From contig NZ_JBNPXF010000007.1 in NCBI RefSeq assembly GCF_050433445.1, forward strand, positions 81,738-145,737: a DNA stretch of 64,000 nt. The letters run 5' to 3'. Below are positions 55,340 through 63,908 of the stretch, piece after piece. Both the position numbers and the translations under genes were made by a program. The notes beneath the pieces were generated by a model. The model did no database searches. It was not told where the DNA came from and saw only the letters and a program-made list of their open reading frames with translations. This DNA comes from Kroppenstedtia sanguinis. GTDB lineage: Bacteria > Bacillota > Bacilli > Thermoactinomycetales > DSM-45169. Every line of letters starts with the position of its first letter. Position 1 is the stretch's first letter.

Positions 55340-56197
55340 TTACGATTCATAGGTGTAAAAGCCCCGCCCTGTTTTCCGACCAAGCCAGCCTGCCTTCACA
55401 TACTTCCGCAACAAGGGACAGGGGCGATACTTGGAGTCCCCGAAACCCTCGTAAAGGGTCTCCATGATATATAGGCAGGTATCCAACCCGATAAAATCCG
55501 CCAGGGTGAGAGGACCCATAGGATGATTCATCCCCAGCTTCATCACCTGATCCACCGCTTCCGGCTCGGCCACCCCCTCATAGACGGTGTAAATCGCCTC
55601 ATTGATCATCGGCATCAGGATGCGGTTGGAGACAAAACCGGGGTAATCGTTGACTTCCACCGGAGTTTTCCCCATCTGCCGAGCCAGTTGTTCCACCTGA
55701 GCAAATACTTCATCGGCAGTGGCCAAGCCCCGGATCACTTCTACCAGTTTCATCACTGGTACGGGATTCATAAAGTGCATCCCGATCACGCGCTCCGGCC
55801 GACGGGTGACTGCGGCGATCTCGGTGATGGGCAGGGAAGAAGTGTTGGTGGCGAGAATTCCTTGAGCAGGAACCATCGAATCCAACTTTCGGAACAGATC
55901 AGTTTTTACTTCCATATTCTCAATTGCGGCTTCCACCACGATATCTGCATCGGTTGCCGCCTCTTCCAGGTTGGAAGTGACTCGGATCCGTCCTAAAACC
56001 TCCGCCTTCTCCGTTTCACTCATCCTCCCCTTCTCTACGTTCCGGGAAAGATTCTTCTTAATCCCCTTCAGTCCCCTTTGGACAAACTCTTCCTTCAGAT
56101 CGTGCAGGCAGACTTCCAGTCCGGACTGGGCTGCCGTCTGGGCGATCCCGCTCCCCATCTGCCCCGCACCGATAACGGTGAATTGTCGGATGTTCAA
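55340..56197 (-). CDS. hbd: 3-hydroxybutyryl-CoA dehydrogenase
   Basis: NAD(P)-dependent oxidation of 3-hydroxyacyl-CoA. 285 residues: Rossmann motif VIGAGQMGSGIAQTAAQ at the N-terminus, catalytic His in IGMHFMNPVPVMKLVE, and SNRILMPMINEA at the domain junction. TTG start seven bases after AAGGAG. First gene of the hbd-acd-acd-tetR-icmF run. Confidence 0.95.
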   Translation of the reverse strand: MNIRQFTVIGAGQMGSGIAQTAAQSGLEVCLHDLKEEFVQRGLKGIKKNLSRNVEKGRMSETEKAEVLGRIRVTSNLEEAATDADIVVEAAIENMEVKTDLFRKLDSMVPAQGILATNTSSLPITEIAAVTRRPERVIGMHFMNPVPVMKLVEVIRGLATADEVFAQVEQLARQMGKTPVEVNDYPGFVSNRILMPMINEAIYTVYEGVAEPEAVDQVMKLGMNHPMGPLTLADFIGLDTCLYIMETLYEGFGDSKYRPCPLLRKYVKAGWLGRKTGRGFYTYES

Positions 56198-56223
56198 AGC
56201 GCATCTCCTTCCTGTGGGTTGTC

Positions 56224-56265
56224 ATGATTCCGCAGGAGGCGAAAGCCCCCTGCAGAAAGAATCAT
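56224..56265 (-). other. Stem-loop in the hbd leader
   Basis: Arms ATGATTC and GAATCAT enclose an inner GCAGG/CCTGC pairing, within 30 bases of the hbd start. There is no T-run; role unknown (mRNA stability or regulator site). Confidence 0.4.
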
Positions 56266-56288
56266 CTCGATAATATTTAATTTTTACT

Positions 56289-56600
56289 CAGGATATTTTA
56301 GGTGGGGAGATCGTGTTCACCCACGCGACCGTTGCCATCCAGCAAGGAGTAATGACTGACCGCTCCGCATCTGACCATCGGGCAGGGGCAAAGCCTTACG
56401 GAAGCAACACAAGAAGAATGTAACCCCTAAACGCCCTCTCGTAAGACTTCTCCGCTGGGCAGGATGGCTTCCTTACCATCGAGATTGTAGTGCCTGTGGC
56501 GCTACCTTAATTTCAGATTGTAGTGCCTGTGGCACAAAGGTCGCTTTGCCAGCACACGACTCCCTTCCACCGCCGATTTTCTGGTTAACCAACAGCCCTG
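56289..56600 (+). repeat. Family B element, left end shortened
   Basis: Starts CAGGATATTTTAGGTGGGG, lacking CGTGTTGATTAGCC of the full left end; the interior blocks (CGTGTTCACCCACGCGACCG, GGGCAGGGGCAAAGCC, GGCGTTTAGG in reverse, AGCACACGACTCCC) are conserved; ends GGTTAACCAACAGCCCTG. Together with C and D copies it fills the gap between hbd and the thiolase gene. Confidence 0.75.
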
Positions 56601-56656
56601 ATCTTAAAGCAAAGATCAGATCGATCAGGGGAAGCTAGGTCACCTCTGGTCTCATC

Positions 56657-56817
56657 CTAGTGCCCCTTCAGGCAACTTTGATCTTGTTTTTCAGCAAGGC
56701 GGGGGCGGGATGGTGGGGCGGCTCCGATCTCTTGCAAAGAGCGCAAAGGCTCTTCGCCTCCCCACCATCCCATCCCATCTGTGATTTTCCACACAATGTT
56801 AGCTGAGGAGGCACTAG
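56657..56817. repeat. Family C element, intact copy
   Basis: 161 bases with ends CTAGTGCCCCTTCAGG and TGAGGAGGCACTAG. Interior: TTTTTCAGCAAGGCGG, a GGATGGTGGGGCGG...CGCCTCCCCACCATCC hairpin, and GATTTTCCACACAATGTT. CTAG at both tips may be the target site. Confidence 0.75.
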
Positions 56818-56851
56818 AAGCATGGGCCGATTTGTATCTCTTGGACGGTCT

Positions 56852-56924
56852 GGATGGAGGTTTCATATTTCAGCGTCAAAGTTTTGACGAGCCAAAGACG
56901 CTCCATATAAAACTCCACCCTCCC
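56852..56924. repeat. Family D hairpin
   Basis: GGATGGAGGTTTCATAT ... CAAAGTTTTGACGAGCC ... AAGACGCTCCATATAAAACTCCACCCTCC, directly next to a C element and before the thiolase stop. Confidence 0.5.
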
Positions 56925-56965
56925 TGTGACGACTCTTTTTAGGGAGCCATCCTTCGGCCCCGGCT

Positions 56966-58144
56966 TCAATCCACCCGGATTAAAACCGCGTCCCCCTGGG
57001 CGGCACCACTGCAAATGCCCGCAATTCCCAATCCACCCCCGCGCCGTTGCAGTTCGTAAATCAGGGTGAGAAGAATCCGAGCACCACTAGCTCCCAGGGG
57101 ATGTCCCAGTGCGATCGCACCTCCGTTCACATTCACCTTCTGTTCGTCCCAACCGAGGATCTTCCCATTGGCCAAGGCGACGGCGGCAAAGGCCTCATTC
57201 ACTTCAAACCGGTCGATCTGATCCAGAGTGAGATCATGCTTCTTCAGGAGCTTTTGGATGGCATAAGCCGGAGTGATGGGAAAATAGCGGGCTTCCATTC
57301 CCACTGCCGCATGCCCGAGGATGCGAGCGACTGGACGGGTCCCCAGTTCTTCCGCCTTGTCGCTGGAAGCGATCACCAAGGCACAAGCCCCATCATTCAC
57401 TCCGGGAGCATTCCCCGCAGTAACTGTTCCGTCTTTGACGAACACGGGTTTCAGGCCTGCCAGTTTCTCCAGAGTCGTGTCCCGTCGGGGAGCTTCATCG
57501 GTATCCACACAGGACTCCCCTTTGCGCCCCCTCACCTGCACCGGTACGATCTCTTCCGCCAGCTTGCCGGAGTCGATGGCCGCGATCGCCCGTTGATGGC
57601 TGCGCAGCGCCCATCGGTCCTGCTGTTCCCGGGAGACCTCGTATTCGGCGGCCACATGGCTCCCGTGCACGATCATGTGCACACCATCAAAGGCGCACCA
57701 GAGGCCGTCATGAACCATGAGATCCACTACATTTCCGTCTCCCATTCGTTGCCCCCAGCGGTTGCCGGGAAGCAAGTAGGGGGCGTTGGACATGCTTTCC
57801 ATTCCACCAGCCACGATCAAATCAGCATCTCCCGAACGGATGATCTGGTCAGCCAAGGTGGCACTCCGCATTCCCGAGGCGCAAACTTTATTGATCGTTT
57901 CCGTCTCTACTTCCCAGGAGAGTTCCGCTTTTCTTGCTGCTTGGCGGGAAGGGACCTGGCCTTGTCCTCCTTGCAATACCATACCCATGATGACTTCCTC
58001 CACCGCTTCATCTGGAACTCCTGAGCGATCCAGAGCCCCCCGGATGGCGATCCCCCCCAAATCCACTGCAGACACCTCCTTCAAGGCACCGCCAAAGCGA
58101 CCAAAGGGGGTGCGGGCACCTCCAAGCACAACGGTTTCTTTCAT
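56966..58144 (-). CDS. Acetyl-CoA C-acetyltransferase (thiolase)
   Basis: 392 residues. Nucleophilic Cys88 in INKVCASGMRS, catalytic His in GGAIALGHPLGASGARI, and the second Cys in GICSGAAQGDAV (the more usual form is CxGGGxG). The gene could act in acetoacetyl-CoA formation or cleavage with hbd, or in beta-oxidation. Starts with GGAGG and ATG. A catabolite-response-like element lies about 60 bases upstream. Confidence 0.94.
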   Translation of the reverse strand: MKETVVLGGARTPFGRFGGALKEVSAVDLGGIAIRGALDRSGVPDEAVEEVIMGMVLQGGQGQVPSRQAARKAELSWEVETETINKVCASGMRSATLADQIIRSGDADLIVAGGMESMSNAPYLLPGNRWGQRMGDGNVVDLMVHDGLWCAFDGVHMIVHGSHVAAEYEVSREQQDRWALRSHQRAIAAIDSGKLAEEIVPVQVRGRKGESCVDTDEAPRRDTTLEKLAGLKPVFVKDGTVTAGNAPGVNDGACALVIASSDKAEELGTRPVARILGHAAVGMEARYFPITPAYAIQKLLKKHDLTLDQIDRFEVNEAFAAVALANGKILGWDEQKVNVNGGAIALGHPLGASGARILLTLIYELQRRGGGLGIAGICSGAAQGDAVLIRVD

Positions 58145-58201
58145 GCAGACACCTCCATGAAATTAGATCATCCAACTGAGCGCTCGTTCGGAATGGATCT
58201 A

Positions 58202-58216
58202 TAAAAGCGCTTCCAA
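58202..58216 (-). promoter_or_regulatory. Candidate CcpA (cre) site upstream of thiolase
   Basis: TTGGAAGCGCTTTTA matches WTGNAANCGNWNNCW at all but one fixed position. No strong promoter could be placed around it. Confidence 0.35.
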
Positions 58217-58275
58217 TATCAAGATTACTCTGTTTCTTCCCCCTTCGCAATGCTCTTTTGCATTGGAAAAGAAGG

Positions 58276-58307
58276 AAAAAAGGGCACCCCGCCTGTAGCA
58301 GGATGCC
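58276..58307 (-). terminator. Terminator after the J-domain/VanW gene
   Basis: Ten-pair stem GGCATCCTGC/GCGGGGTGCC (with G-T pairs) followed by CTTTTTT on the minus strand. Confidence 0.7.
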
Positions 58308-58352
58308 TGAAATCCCAGGATCGCTCGCTTCTCTTCCATAGCCCCAGCTCTC

Positions 58353-59975
58353 TTACGCAGGATCTGGGGGTTCCGAGTCGTCAGGGATGGGGCCTGAAGC
58401 AGCAGAGGAGAAAGCTTCTCCCGGATCTTCCCTGGAAGTCTCGGTATCCCCGTCGTTTTCTGTGGGAGGTTCCTCTGGCTCTCCCTTGTGGATTTCCCCT
58501 TCCTCCTCTTCGGGGTCCGTCCCTGCCTCCACGTCCTCCCCTGTCGTGACGGGTTCTCTTTCTTCCTTAGGTTGATCCCCACCTCCGGCACTGGATCCCT
58601 GGGTACCACCAACTGTAGACTTCCCTTGATCTGACGGATCCACTTTCCCAGTCCCTTTCTCCACCTGCTGCGGATCCAGCTGATCTGAGGGTCGATCCGG
58701 TTGGGTGGGCACATCCCCTGGAAAACCCTGGGGAGTTTGAGGGATGGTTCGTTTCACCACCTTCGCATCCGGGGTGCTGAAGATCCACACCGTGACAGAG
58801 CCTTCATCCAGTTCCATCCGGATCAGGATGGGTTCTTTGAGATTATTCAAAAAGCGGAAGTCAGGTTGATCCCAGGACACGGTTGCATCCCGACCGGCAG
58901 GGACATAAGTGTCTTGCTTCGCATATGAAAAACGATAGATGATTTCCATCCCCGCCGCGTCCACACTGTTAAACAGAGTGGAGGAGATTTGGGATACCCC
59001 GCCGCCCACTCCTTCGCTAAACTCACCAGAGACCCGGGATTCGACAGGCATAAATCCTCGCTCCCGGGAGCGTTCTCCCACCGCTTGATTAAAAGAAAAA
59101 ACCTCACCAGGATTGAGCACCTTCCGATCTAACAACTTAGCTGACAAACGGATATTATGTACGCGAGCCTGATTCTCTCCATTGAAGTAGGTCGTATAGG
59201 AACCGATCGATTTCCGATCCACCTGTCTCAGATCCCTTGAAGTAACCTGCGGCTTTGCTGTTTTCATCGGAACAGGCAGAGGTTTATTCAAGCCCTGCGG
59301 AAGCGTGGTCAGCTGCTGGTGGATGGCGGATTTGTCCATGACCCAACCCTTTCTCGCCGGGTGGATCGACTCACCCCAACGTTGCACCCGGGCGTTTTGC
59401 GGAGGTTGATCCACCTCTTTTTCAATCTGACTCAGCCAGGCATCTAGCTTCTTCTTGTTTATCGTTTGCGGATCCTTTCCATCGAAACCCAATTCATTCA
59501 CATCGATCGACCACTGACGGTTTCCCTTTTGCAGGATCAGTCGATCCTTTTCCATCCAGCCTCCAGGAAACCCTGTCCAGGCAAGAAAACCGAGAATCAA
59601 CAACACCGCCAATCCCAGGAGAAACCCCCTCCTCCTTTGGATCAAACCTTTTTTCAGAGATTCGGGTTCTGGATCGGTGTCTTCCCCATCGGAGTCGACA
59701 TCGGGTGGGTCAGGTTGCCTGTAGAAGGTTGGGGATCCCCGAACCTCTTCTGCCACCTCTCCCTCTGATCCCCCGAAGTCCTCCACTGGTGGAATAGAAA
59801 GCCTTTGCTTGAGAAGAGCCTCATAAGCCTCACGCACTTCCCGGAAATGGGCCTCCGCGTCGGGAGAAGGATTTACATCGGGATGGTATTTTCGGATCAG
59901 CCGCCGGTAAGCTTGCTTGATCTCCTGTGAGGTGGACTCCGGATGGACTCCCAGGATGGAATAGTAATCTTTCAT
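58353..59975 (-). CDS. Membrane protein with N-terminal J-domain and extracytoplasmic VanW domain
   Basis: 540 residues. Residues 1-60 are a full J-domain (DYYSILGVHPESTSQEIKQA, HPD at 31-33, then EAHFREVREAYEAL), which should activate Hsp70/DnaK. After a charged acidic linker there is one membrane helix at about 117-135 (FLLGLAVLLILGFLAWTGF). The outer part has a G5/YoaR-like region, then at about 265-400 a VanW domain with FNGENQARVHNIRLSAKLLD, GEVFSFNQAVGERSRERGF and GVGGGVSQISSTLFNS. The last 140 residues are Pro/Glu/Asp-rich and disordered. Strong AAAGGAG site. The orientation (J inside, VanW outside) follows the positive-inside rule (KKGLIQRRR before the helix). Function unknown. Placed among acyl-CoA genes, with its own terminator. 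Confidence 0.88.
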   Translation of the reverse strand: MKDYYSILGVHPESTSQEIKQAYRRLIRKYHPDVNPSPDAEAHFREVREAYEALLKQRLSIPPVEDFGGSEGEVAEEVRGSPTFYRQPDPPDVDSDGEDTDPEPESLKKGLIQRRRGFLLGLAVLLILGFLAWTGFPGGWMEKDRLILQKGNRQWSIDVNELGFDGKDPQTINKKKLDAWLSQIEKEVDQPPQNARVQRWGESIHPARKGWVMDKSAIHQQLTTLPQGLNKPLPVPMKTAKPQVTSRDLRQVDRKSIGSYTTYFNGENQARVHNIRLSAKLLDRKVLNPGEVFSFNQAVGERSRERGFMPVESRVSGEFSEGVGGGVSQISSTLFNSVDAAGMEIIYRFSYAKQDTYVPAGRDATVSWDQPDFRFLNNLKEPILIRMELDEGSVTVWIFSTPDAKVVKRTIPQTPQGFPGDVPTQPDRPSDQLDPQQVEKGTGKVDPSDQGKSTVGGTQGSSAGGGDQPKEEREPVTTGEDVEAGTDPEEEEGEIHKGEPEEPPTENDGDTETSREDPGEAFSSAASGPIPDDSEPPDPA

Positions 59976-60185
59976 ATCAAATGCTCCTTTGATCGAAATG
60001 CGGGAGCCCCTTTCCTGTCATCAATGGGGGATACCGTAACCGATAGCATTACGCTTAAAATCTATCATATGGTTTTGATTAATTTTTTGCAATTTGAAAA
60101 AAGGATTATTTCCCTTAAAAAATTAACCCTGAGGGATCCCCCCAGGGAATTGGCTTGCCTATTTATTTCAAAGCATTGTGATTGC

Positions 60186-60609
60186 CAGGGCTGTTGATTA
60201 ACCAGAAAATGGGTAGCGGAAGGGAGTCGTGTGCTACAAAAGCGACCTTTGTGCCACAGGCACTACAATTTGAAGTTAAGGATGCGCCACAGGCACTACA
60301 ATCCAAAGGTGCTGAAGCTCTAGATGAAGGTTGCGCCACAGGCACAACAATCCAAAGGTGCTGAAGCTCTAGATGAAGGTTGCACCACAGGCACTACAAT
60401 CTCGATAGCAGGTTGCCATCCTACCCAGCGGAGAATCTGGAGGGAGGGCGTTTAGGGGCAACCTCTTCCCTGTGTTGCTTCCGTAAGGCTTTGCCCCTGC
60501 CCGATGGTCAGATTTGGAGCGGCCAGTTTTTCACTTCCTTGCCGGATGGCAACGGTCGCGTGGGTGAACACGATCTCCCCATCCAAAATAGGGCGAATCA
60601 ACACGCCTG
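60186..60609 (-). repeat. MITE-like element, family B, expanded copy with perfect target duplication
   Basis: 424 bases; ends CAGGGCTGTTGATTAACC and GGGCGAATCAACACGCCTG. Flanked on both sides by TGTGATTGC. Compared with the 310-bp copy it contains extra tandem units of about 49 bases (CAAAGGTGCTGAAGCTCTAG then ATGAAGGTTGCRCCACAGG). No coding capacity. Confidence 0.9.
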
Positions 60610-60630
60610 TGTGATTGCATCAATCTTGGC

Positions 60631-60705
60631 CGGTCGAGATGGGGCTACACTTTGAGGTGCCCAAGCACTTACGACCCCAAGTCACTCGATATGAAACCAT
60701 GGAAT
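60631..60705. repeat. Family D hairpin remnant
   Basis: CGGTCGAGATGGGGCTACAC ... CAAGCACTTACGACC ... CACTCGATATGAAACCATGG, just beyond the fadF stop. Confidence 0.4.
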
Positions 60706-60718
60706 CCCTCTCAACCGA

Positions 60719-62827
60719 TCAGTGGACGCCTTCGGTTACCGGAGCTGGCTGTTCCTCAAAATCCACCGACATCGCCAACACCTCGGCCACATCCATGGTT
60801 TTTACGTTCTCCTCCATTTCTTTCGCTTTGGTGCCATCACTCATCATCGTCAGACAATAGGGGCAGGCACTTCCAATCAAGGTGGGATCGACAGCGAGAG
60901 CTTGTTCTGTCCGGGCGGTGTTGACCCGAACCCCTGACTGCTCCTCCAGCCACATCATCCCACCCCCAGCACCGCAACACATCCCATTCTCCCGGTTCCG
61001 CTCCATTTCCACGAGCTCCACTCCCGGGATCGACTGGAAGATCAAACGGGGGGCATCGTACTCGTCATTGTACCGGCCCAGGTAACAAGAGTCATGATAC
61101 GTGACCCTCTCCTTCACTTCCTTCACCGGTTGCAGACGCCCTTCTCTGAGTAATTTCGCCAACAGCTGCGTATGGTGATATACTTCCACCCCTTCCAGAC
61201 CAAAGTCGGGATATTCGTTTTTAAACACATTATAGGCATGGGGATCAGCAGTCACAATTTTTTTCACATTATATTTTTGGAACTGGGCAATGTTATCCAT
61301 CGCCAGTTGCTGGAACAAAAACTCATTTCCCATCCGACGGGCGGTATCTCCCGAGTTTTTCTCCTTTTTACCCAACATGGCAAATTGGACTCCCGCATGA
61401 TTGAGCAACTTCACGAGAGAATGAATCACCTTTTGGCTCCGGTTGTCGTAGGAACCCATGGAACCGACAAAGAGCAGATATTCAAACTCTTTCTGTTCCT
61501 TCACCGTGGGAGCCGCGATGCCTTCCCCAAGCTCCTCCCGCCATTTCTCCCGATCCTTTTTGCTCAACCCCCAAGGATTTCCCTGGCGCTCAATGTTTTG
61601 GAAGGTACGGGTGGCTTCCGCTGGCATCTTCCCTTGGGTCATCACGAGGTGGCGTCGCATGTCGATAATTTTACCTACGTGCTCATTGGAGACGGGACAG
61701 GCATCTTCACAATTGCGGCAGGTGGTGCAGGCCCACAACTCTTCTTCTGTGATGACATCCCCGATCAACTCTACGGGATACCCGTAGCCTCCATCCTCTT
61801 CCCGAGTCACGGCCACCTCCGTGGCGGCATTAGGTCCGCTGAAGGCATAAGCCGGCATCCAGGGACTCTTGGAGGTGATAGCCGCCCCTTTCTCCGTCAG
61901 ATGATCCCGCATCTTGACCAAAAGATCCATCGGGGAAAGCATCTTTCCCGTTCCGGTAGCAGGACAGACATTGGTACAACGACCACACTCCACACAGGCA
62001 TAAAGATCGATCAGGTCCTTTTGGTCAAACTCCTCGATTTTGTTGACGCCATACTCCGTCAAGGATTCGTCTTCAAAATCGATGGGTTTCAACTTGCCTG
62101 GCGGCGTCTGGCGCTTGAGAAACCAGTTGATTGGGGCTACCAGCAAGTGAAAGTGTTTCGATTGGGGCACATAGACCAGAAAAGCCAACACATCCAAGGT
62201 GTGTATCCACCAAAAAATATAGAACATCACGGCTGCCGCCGACGGTGTCATCCAGGAGAATGCTAAGGCGATCACAGATGAGACCGGTGTCGCCCAGGTC
62301 GGCAACGGCTCCGACAAACCCCAGTAATGCTCAAAAGCGGCGGAAAAGAGGATGGAGGTCATCAAAACGGTCAAAAAGATAACCACCAAGCTAGCTTTAA
62401 AACCGCGTTTGAGGCGGGGCAACTTCTCGATAAATCGCCGATAGAAGGAATACAGGGTGGCCAAGAGCACGGTGAAGACCGTAATCTCTTGGATCAACGT
62501 AAACACCGGATAGGCTGGCAAGGGTAAATGCTTTCCGGGGAACAATCCCTTGATAAATAGATCCAAGGCTCCAAACTGGATAATGATAAAACCGTAAAAC
62601 AGGATGACGTGCATCATTCCGCTTTTAGGATCTTTCATCAGTTTCTTCTGACCGAAAACATAGACCCAAAGCTGATGCATCCGAAACTTCATATCAGCGG
62701 AGAAATCCGCCGGTTTTCCCAGTCGAACATACATGTAGCGGGAATAGACCACTTTGGCAAACAGGTAAAAAGCATACCCAAACACCGCGAGAAACGCGAT
62801 CAAGTTGAGGATCTCCAACAAGGACAT
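60719..62827 (-). CDS. fadF: Membrane Fe-S oxidoreductase FadF (YwjF-like, ETF-linked)
   Basis: About 702 residues. N-terminal part has five or six membrane helices resembling a nitrate-reductase gamma (haem b) subunit; the middle has two 4Fe-4S motifs (CVECGRCTNVCPATG and CTTCRNCEDACPVSN); the C-terminal half has CCG-type cysteine-rich domains (HDSCYLGRYND and CCGAGGGMMWLEE). In Bacillales the homologue is linked with acyl-CoA dehydrogenases and is thought to pass electrons from ETF to quinone. The ATG given is nine bases after AAAGGAG; an ATG two codons earlier is only three bases away. Its likely promoter now lies beyond a MITE copy. Confidence 0.92.
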   Translation of the reverse strand: MSLLEILNLIAFLAVFGYAFYLFAKVVYSRYMYVRLGKPADFSADMKFRMHQLWVYVFGQKKLMKDPKSGMMHVILFYGFIIIQFGALDLFIKGLFPGKHLPLPAYPVFTLIQEITVFTVLLATLYSFYRRFIEKLPRLKRGFKASLVVIFLTVLMTSILFSAAFEHYWGLSEPLPTWATPVSSVIALAFSWMTPSAAAVMFYIFWWIHTLDVLAFLVYVPQSKHFHLLVAPINWFLKRQTPPGKLKPIDFEDESLTEYGVNKIEEFDQKDLIDLYACVECGRCTNVCPATGTGKMLSPMDLLVKMRDHLTEKGAAITSKSPWMPAYAFSGPNAATEVAVTREEDGGYGYPVELIGDVITEEELWACTTCRNCEDACPVSNEHVGKIIDMRRHLVMTQGKMPAEATRTFQNIERQGNPWGLSKKDREKWREELGEGIAAPTVKEQKEFEYLLFVGSMGSYDNRSQKVIHSLVKLLNHAGVQFAMLGKKEKNSGDTARRMGNEFLFQQLAMDNIAQFQKYNVKKIVTADPHAYNVFKNEYPDFGLEGVEVYHHTQLLAKLLREGRLQPVKEVKERVTYHDSCYLGRYNDEYDAPRLIFQSIPGVELVEMERNRENGMCCGAGGGMMWLEEQSGVRVNTARTEQALAVDPTLIGSACPYCLTMMSDGTKAKEMEENVKTMDVAEVLAMSVDFEEQPAPVTEGVH

Positions 62828-62974
62828 GTCCATCCACTCCTTTGCACGAAAATGGTCACGGGGAGGAATATTCGTACAGTTGACAACGGTTACAAATCTC
62901 GAATGACAAGATTGTGATAATAAATGGACGGTAGAAACAATACACTACACTATTGCTCAATATTGCTTGTCGTT

Positions 62975-63225
62975 CAGGGCTGTTGATGAACCATCAAGTG
63001 GATGATGGGAAGGAAACGACCCTTTCACTCTTCCCCTTGCCCCCATCGTAAAATATGGTTTGAGGGGACGGGGACGGATCCGATCTCTTGCCAAGAGCGC
63101 ATAGCGAGACCCGGGAGCGGAAAGCGACCCTGGCGAGACTTGTGCCCTATGGGTGCAAAGGCTCTTCACCGTCCCACCCTCCCCACCTGATTTCCTTCCT
63201 GAAATATGGCTCATCAACACGTCTG
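62975..63225 (-). repeat. MITE-like element, family A, copy with an inserted block
   Basis: Ends CAGGGCTGTTGATGAACC and GGCTCATCAACACGTCTG. In the loop of the central hairpin there is an extra block (GCGAGACCCGGGAGCGGAAA, then GCGACCCTGGCGAGACTTG) of about 60 bases that also occurs in family B copies, so this copy is a chimera. No clear target duplication (only CTTG shared). Confidence 0.75.
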
Positions 63226-63251
63226 CTTGAATGCTCTTTTTTCTTGTGTCC

Positions 63252-63290
63252 ATTGTAGCATAAAATGAGTGGTCATTCATTCATTTTTTC
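63252..63290 (-). promoter_or_regulatory. Putative fadF promoter with FadR-like operator
   Basis: Extended -10 TGCTACAAT is preceded directly by the palindrome TGAATGACCACTCATTTT, which matches the B. subtilis FadR box pattern (TGAATGA-N4-TCATTCA) at 12 of 14 arm positions. It lies about 430 bases from fadF, with a family A element in between. Confidence 0.5.
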
Positions 63291-63606
63291 TCTCCGCTTC
63301 ATTCTTCGTGTCTCATGTTACCCAGTGGCAGGAGATCTGTCGAGACACTCCGTCGCTGTACAATCTCTTGTCTTGCACGATTCAAACCCACAACATTAAC
63401 TCCATACCAGATATAAAGATAACCCCGCCATTAAAAGGTGGGGTATACTTACGAAAAAGTATCATGAAGTTACTACTACTTCTGTCTCTGTAGTGAATGG
63501 TTTAAAAACTCTGTTTTTTATTTGATTAAGATTTCGGTGATTCCAGAGGGTTGGTGCAACATTGACTCGTTGTACTCAACGCAAAGGTTTACCGGTATTG
63601 TCAACG

Positions 63607-63750
63607 CTAGTGCCCCCTCAGAAAACATTGTGTGGAAAATCACAGAAAGGTAAGGATGGTGGGGATTTGATTCGCCTTTGCGCTCTTTGCCTCCCCACCA
63701 TCCTGCCTCCGCCTTGCTGAAAAACAAGATCAAAGTTGCCTGAAGGGGCA
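63607..63750. repeat. Family C element, reverse orientation, one end lost
   Basis: Starts CTAGTGCCCCCTCAG and runs through ACATTGTGTGGAAAATCAC, a GGATGGTGGGG...CCCCACCATCC hairpin, GCTGAAAAACAAGATC and GCCTGAAGGGGCA, where it stops short of CACTAG. The segment from 63290 to 63600 shows only an ACCCCGCC/GGTGGGGT hairpin and no gene. Confidence 0.65.
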
Positions 63751-63908
63751 TCATATGAAATTCGATCTAATTCCTGTCTCAAAATCTCTTTCTCATCATT
63801 GCTTAATTTGAAAACATACTGCCTGTCATAAAATTTCCCCTACTGGGATTTTTTCTGTACATAGCTATTATACAAACTCTACATAATTTATCAATAATTA
63901 TATTTTAT

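Noticed and set aside
63269..63754. Short open frames on both strands near the right edge
   Set aside because: They lie in A/T-rich DNA or are read through family C repeat sequence; no ribosome sites and no protein-like composition.
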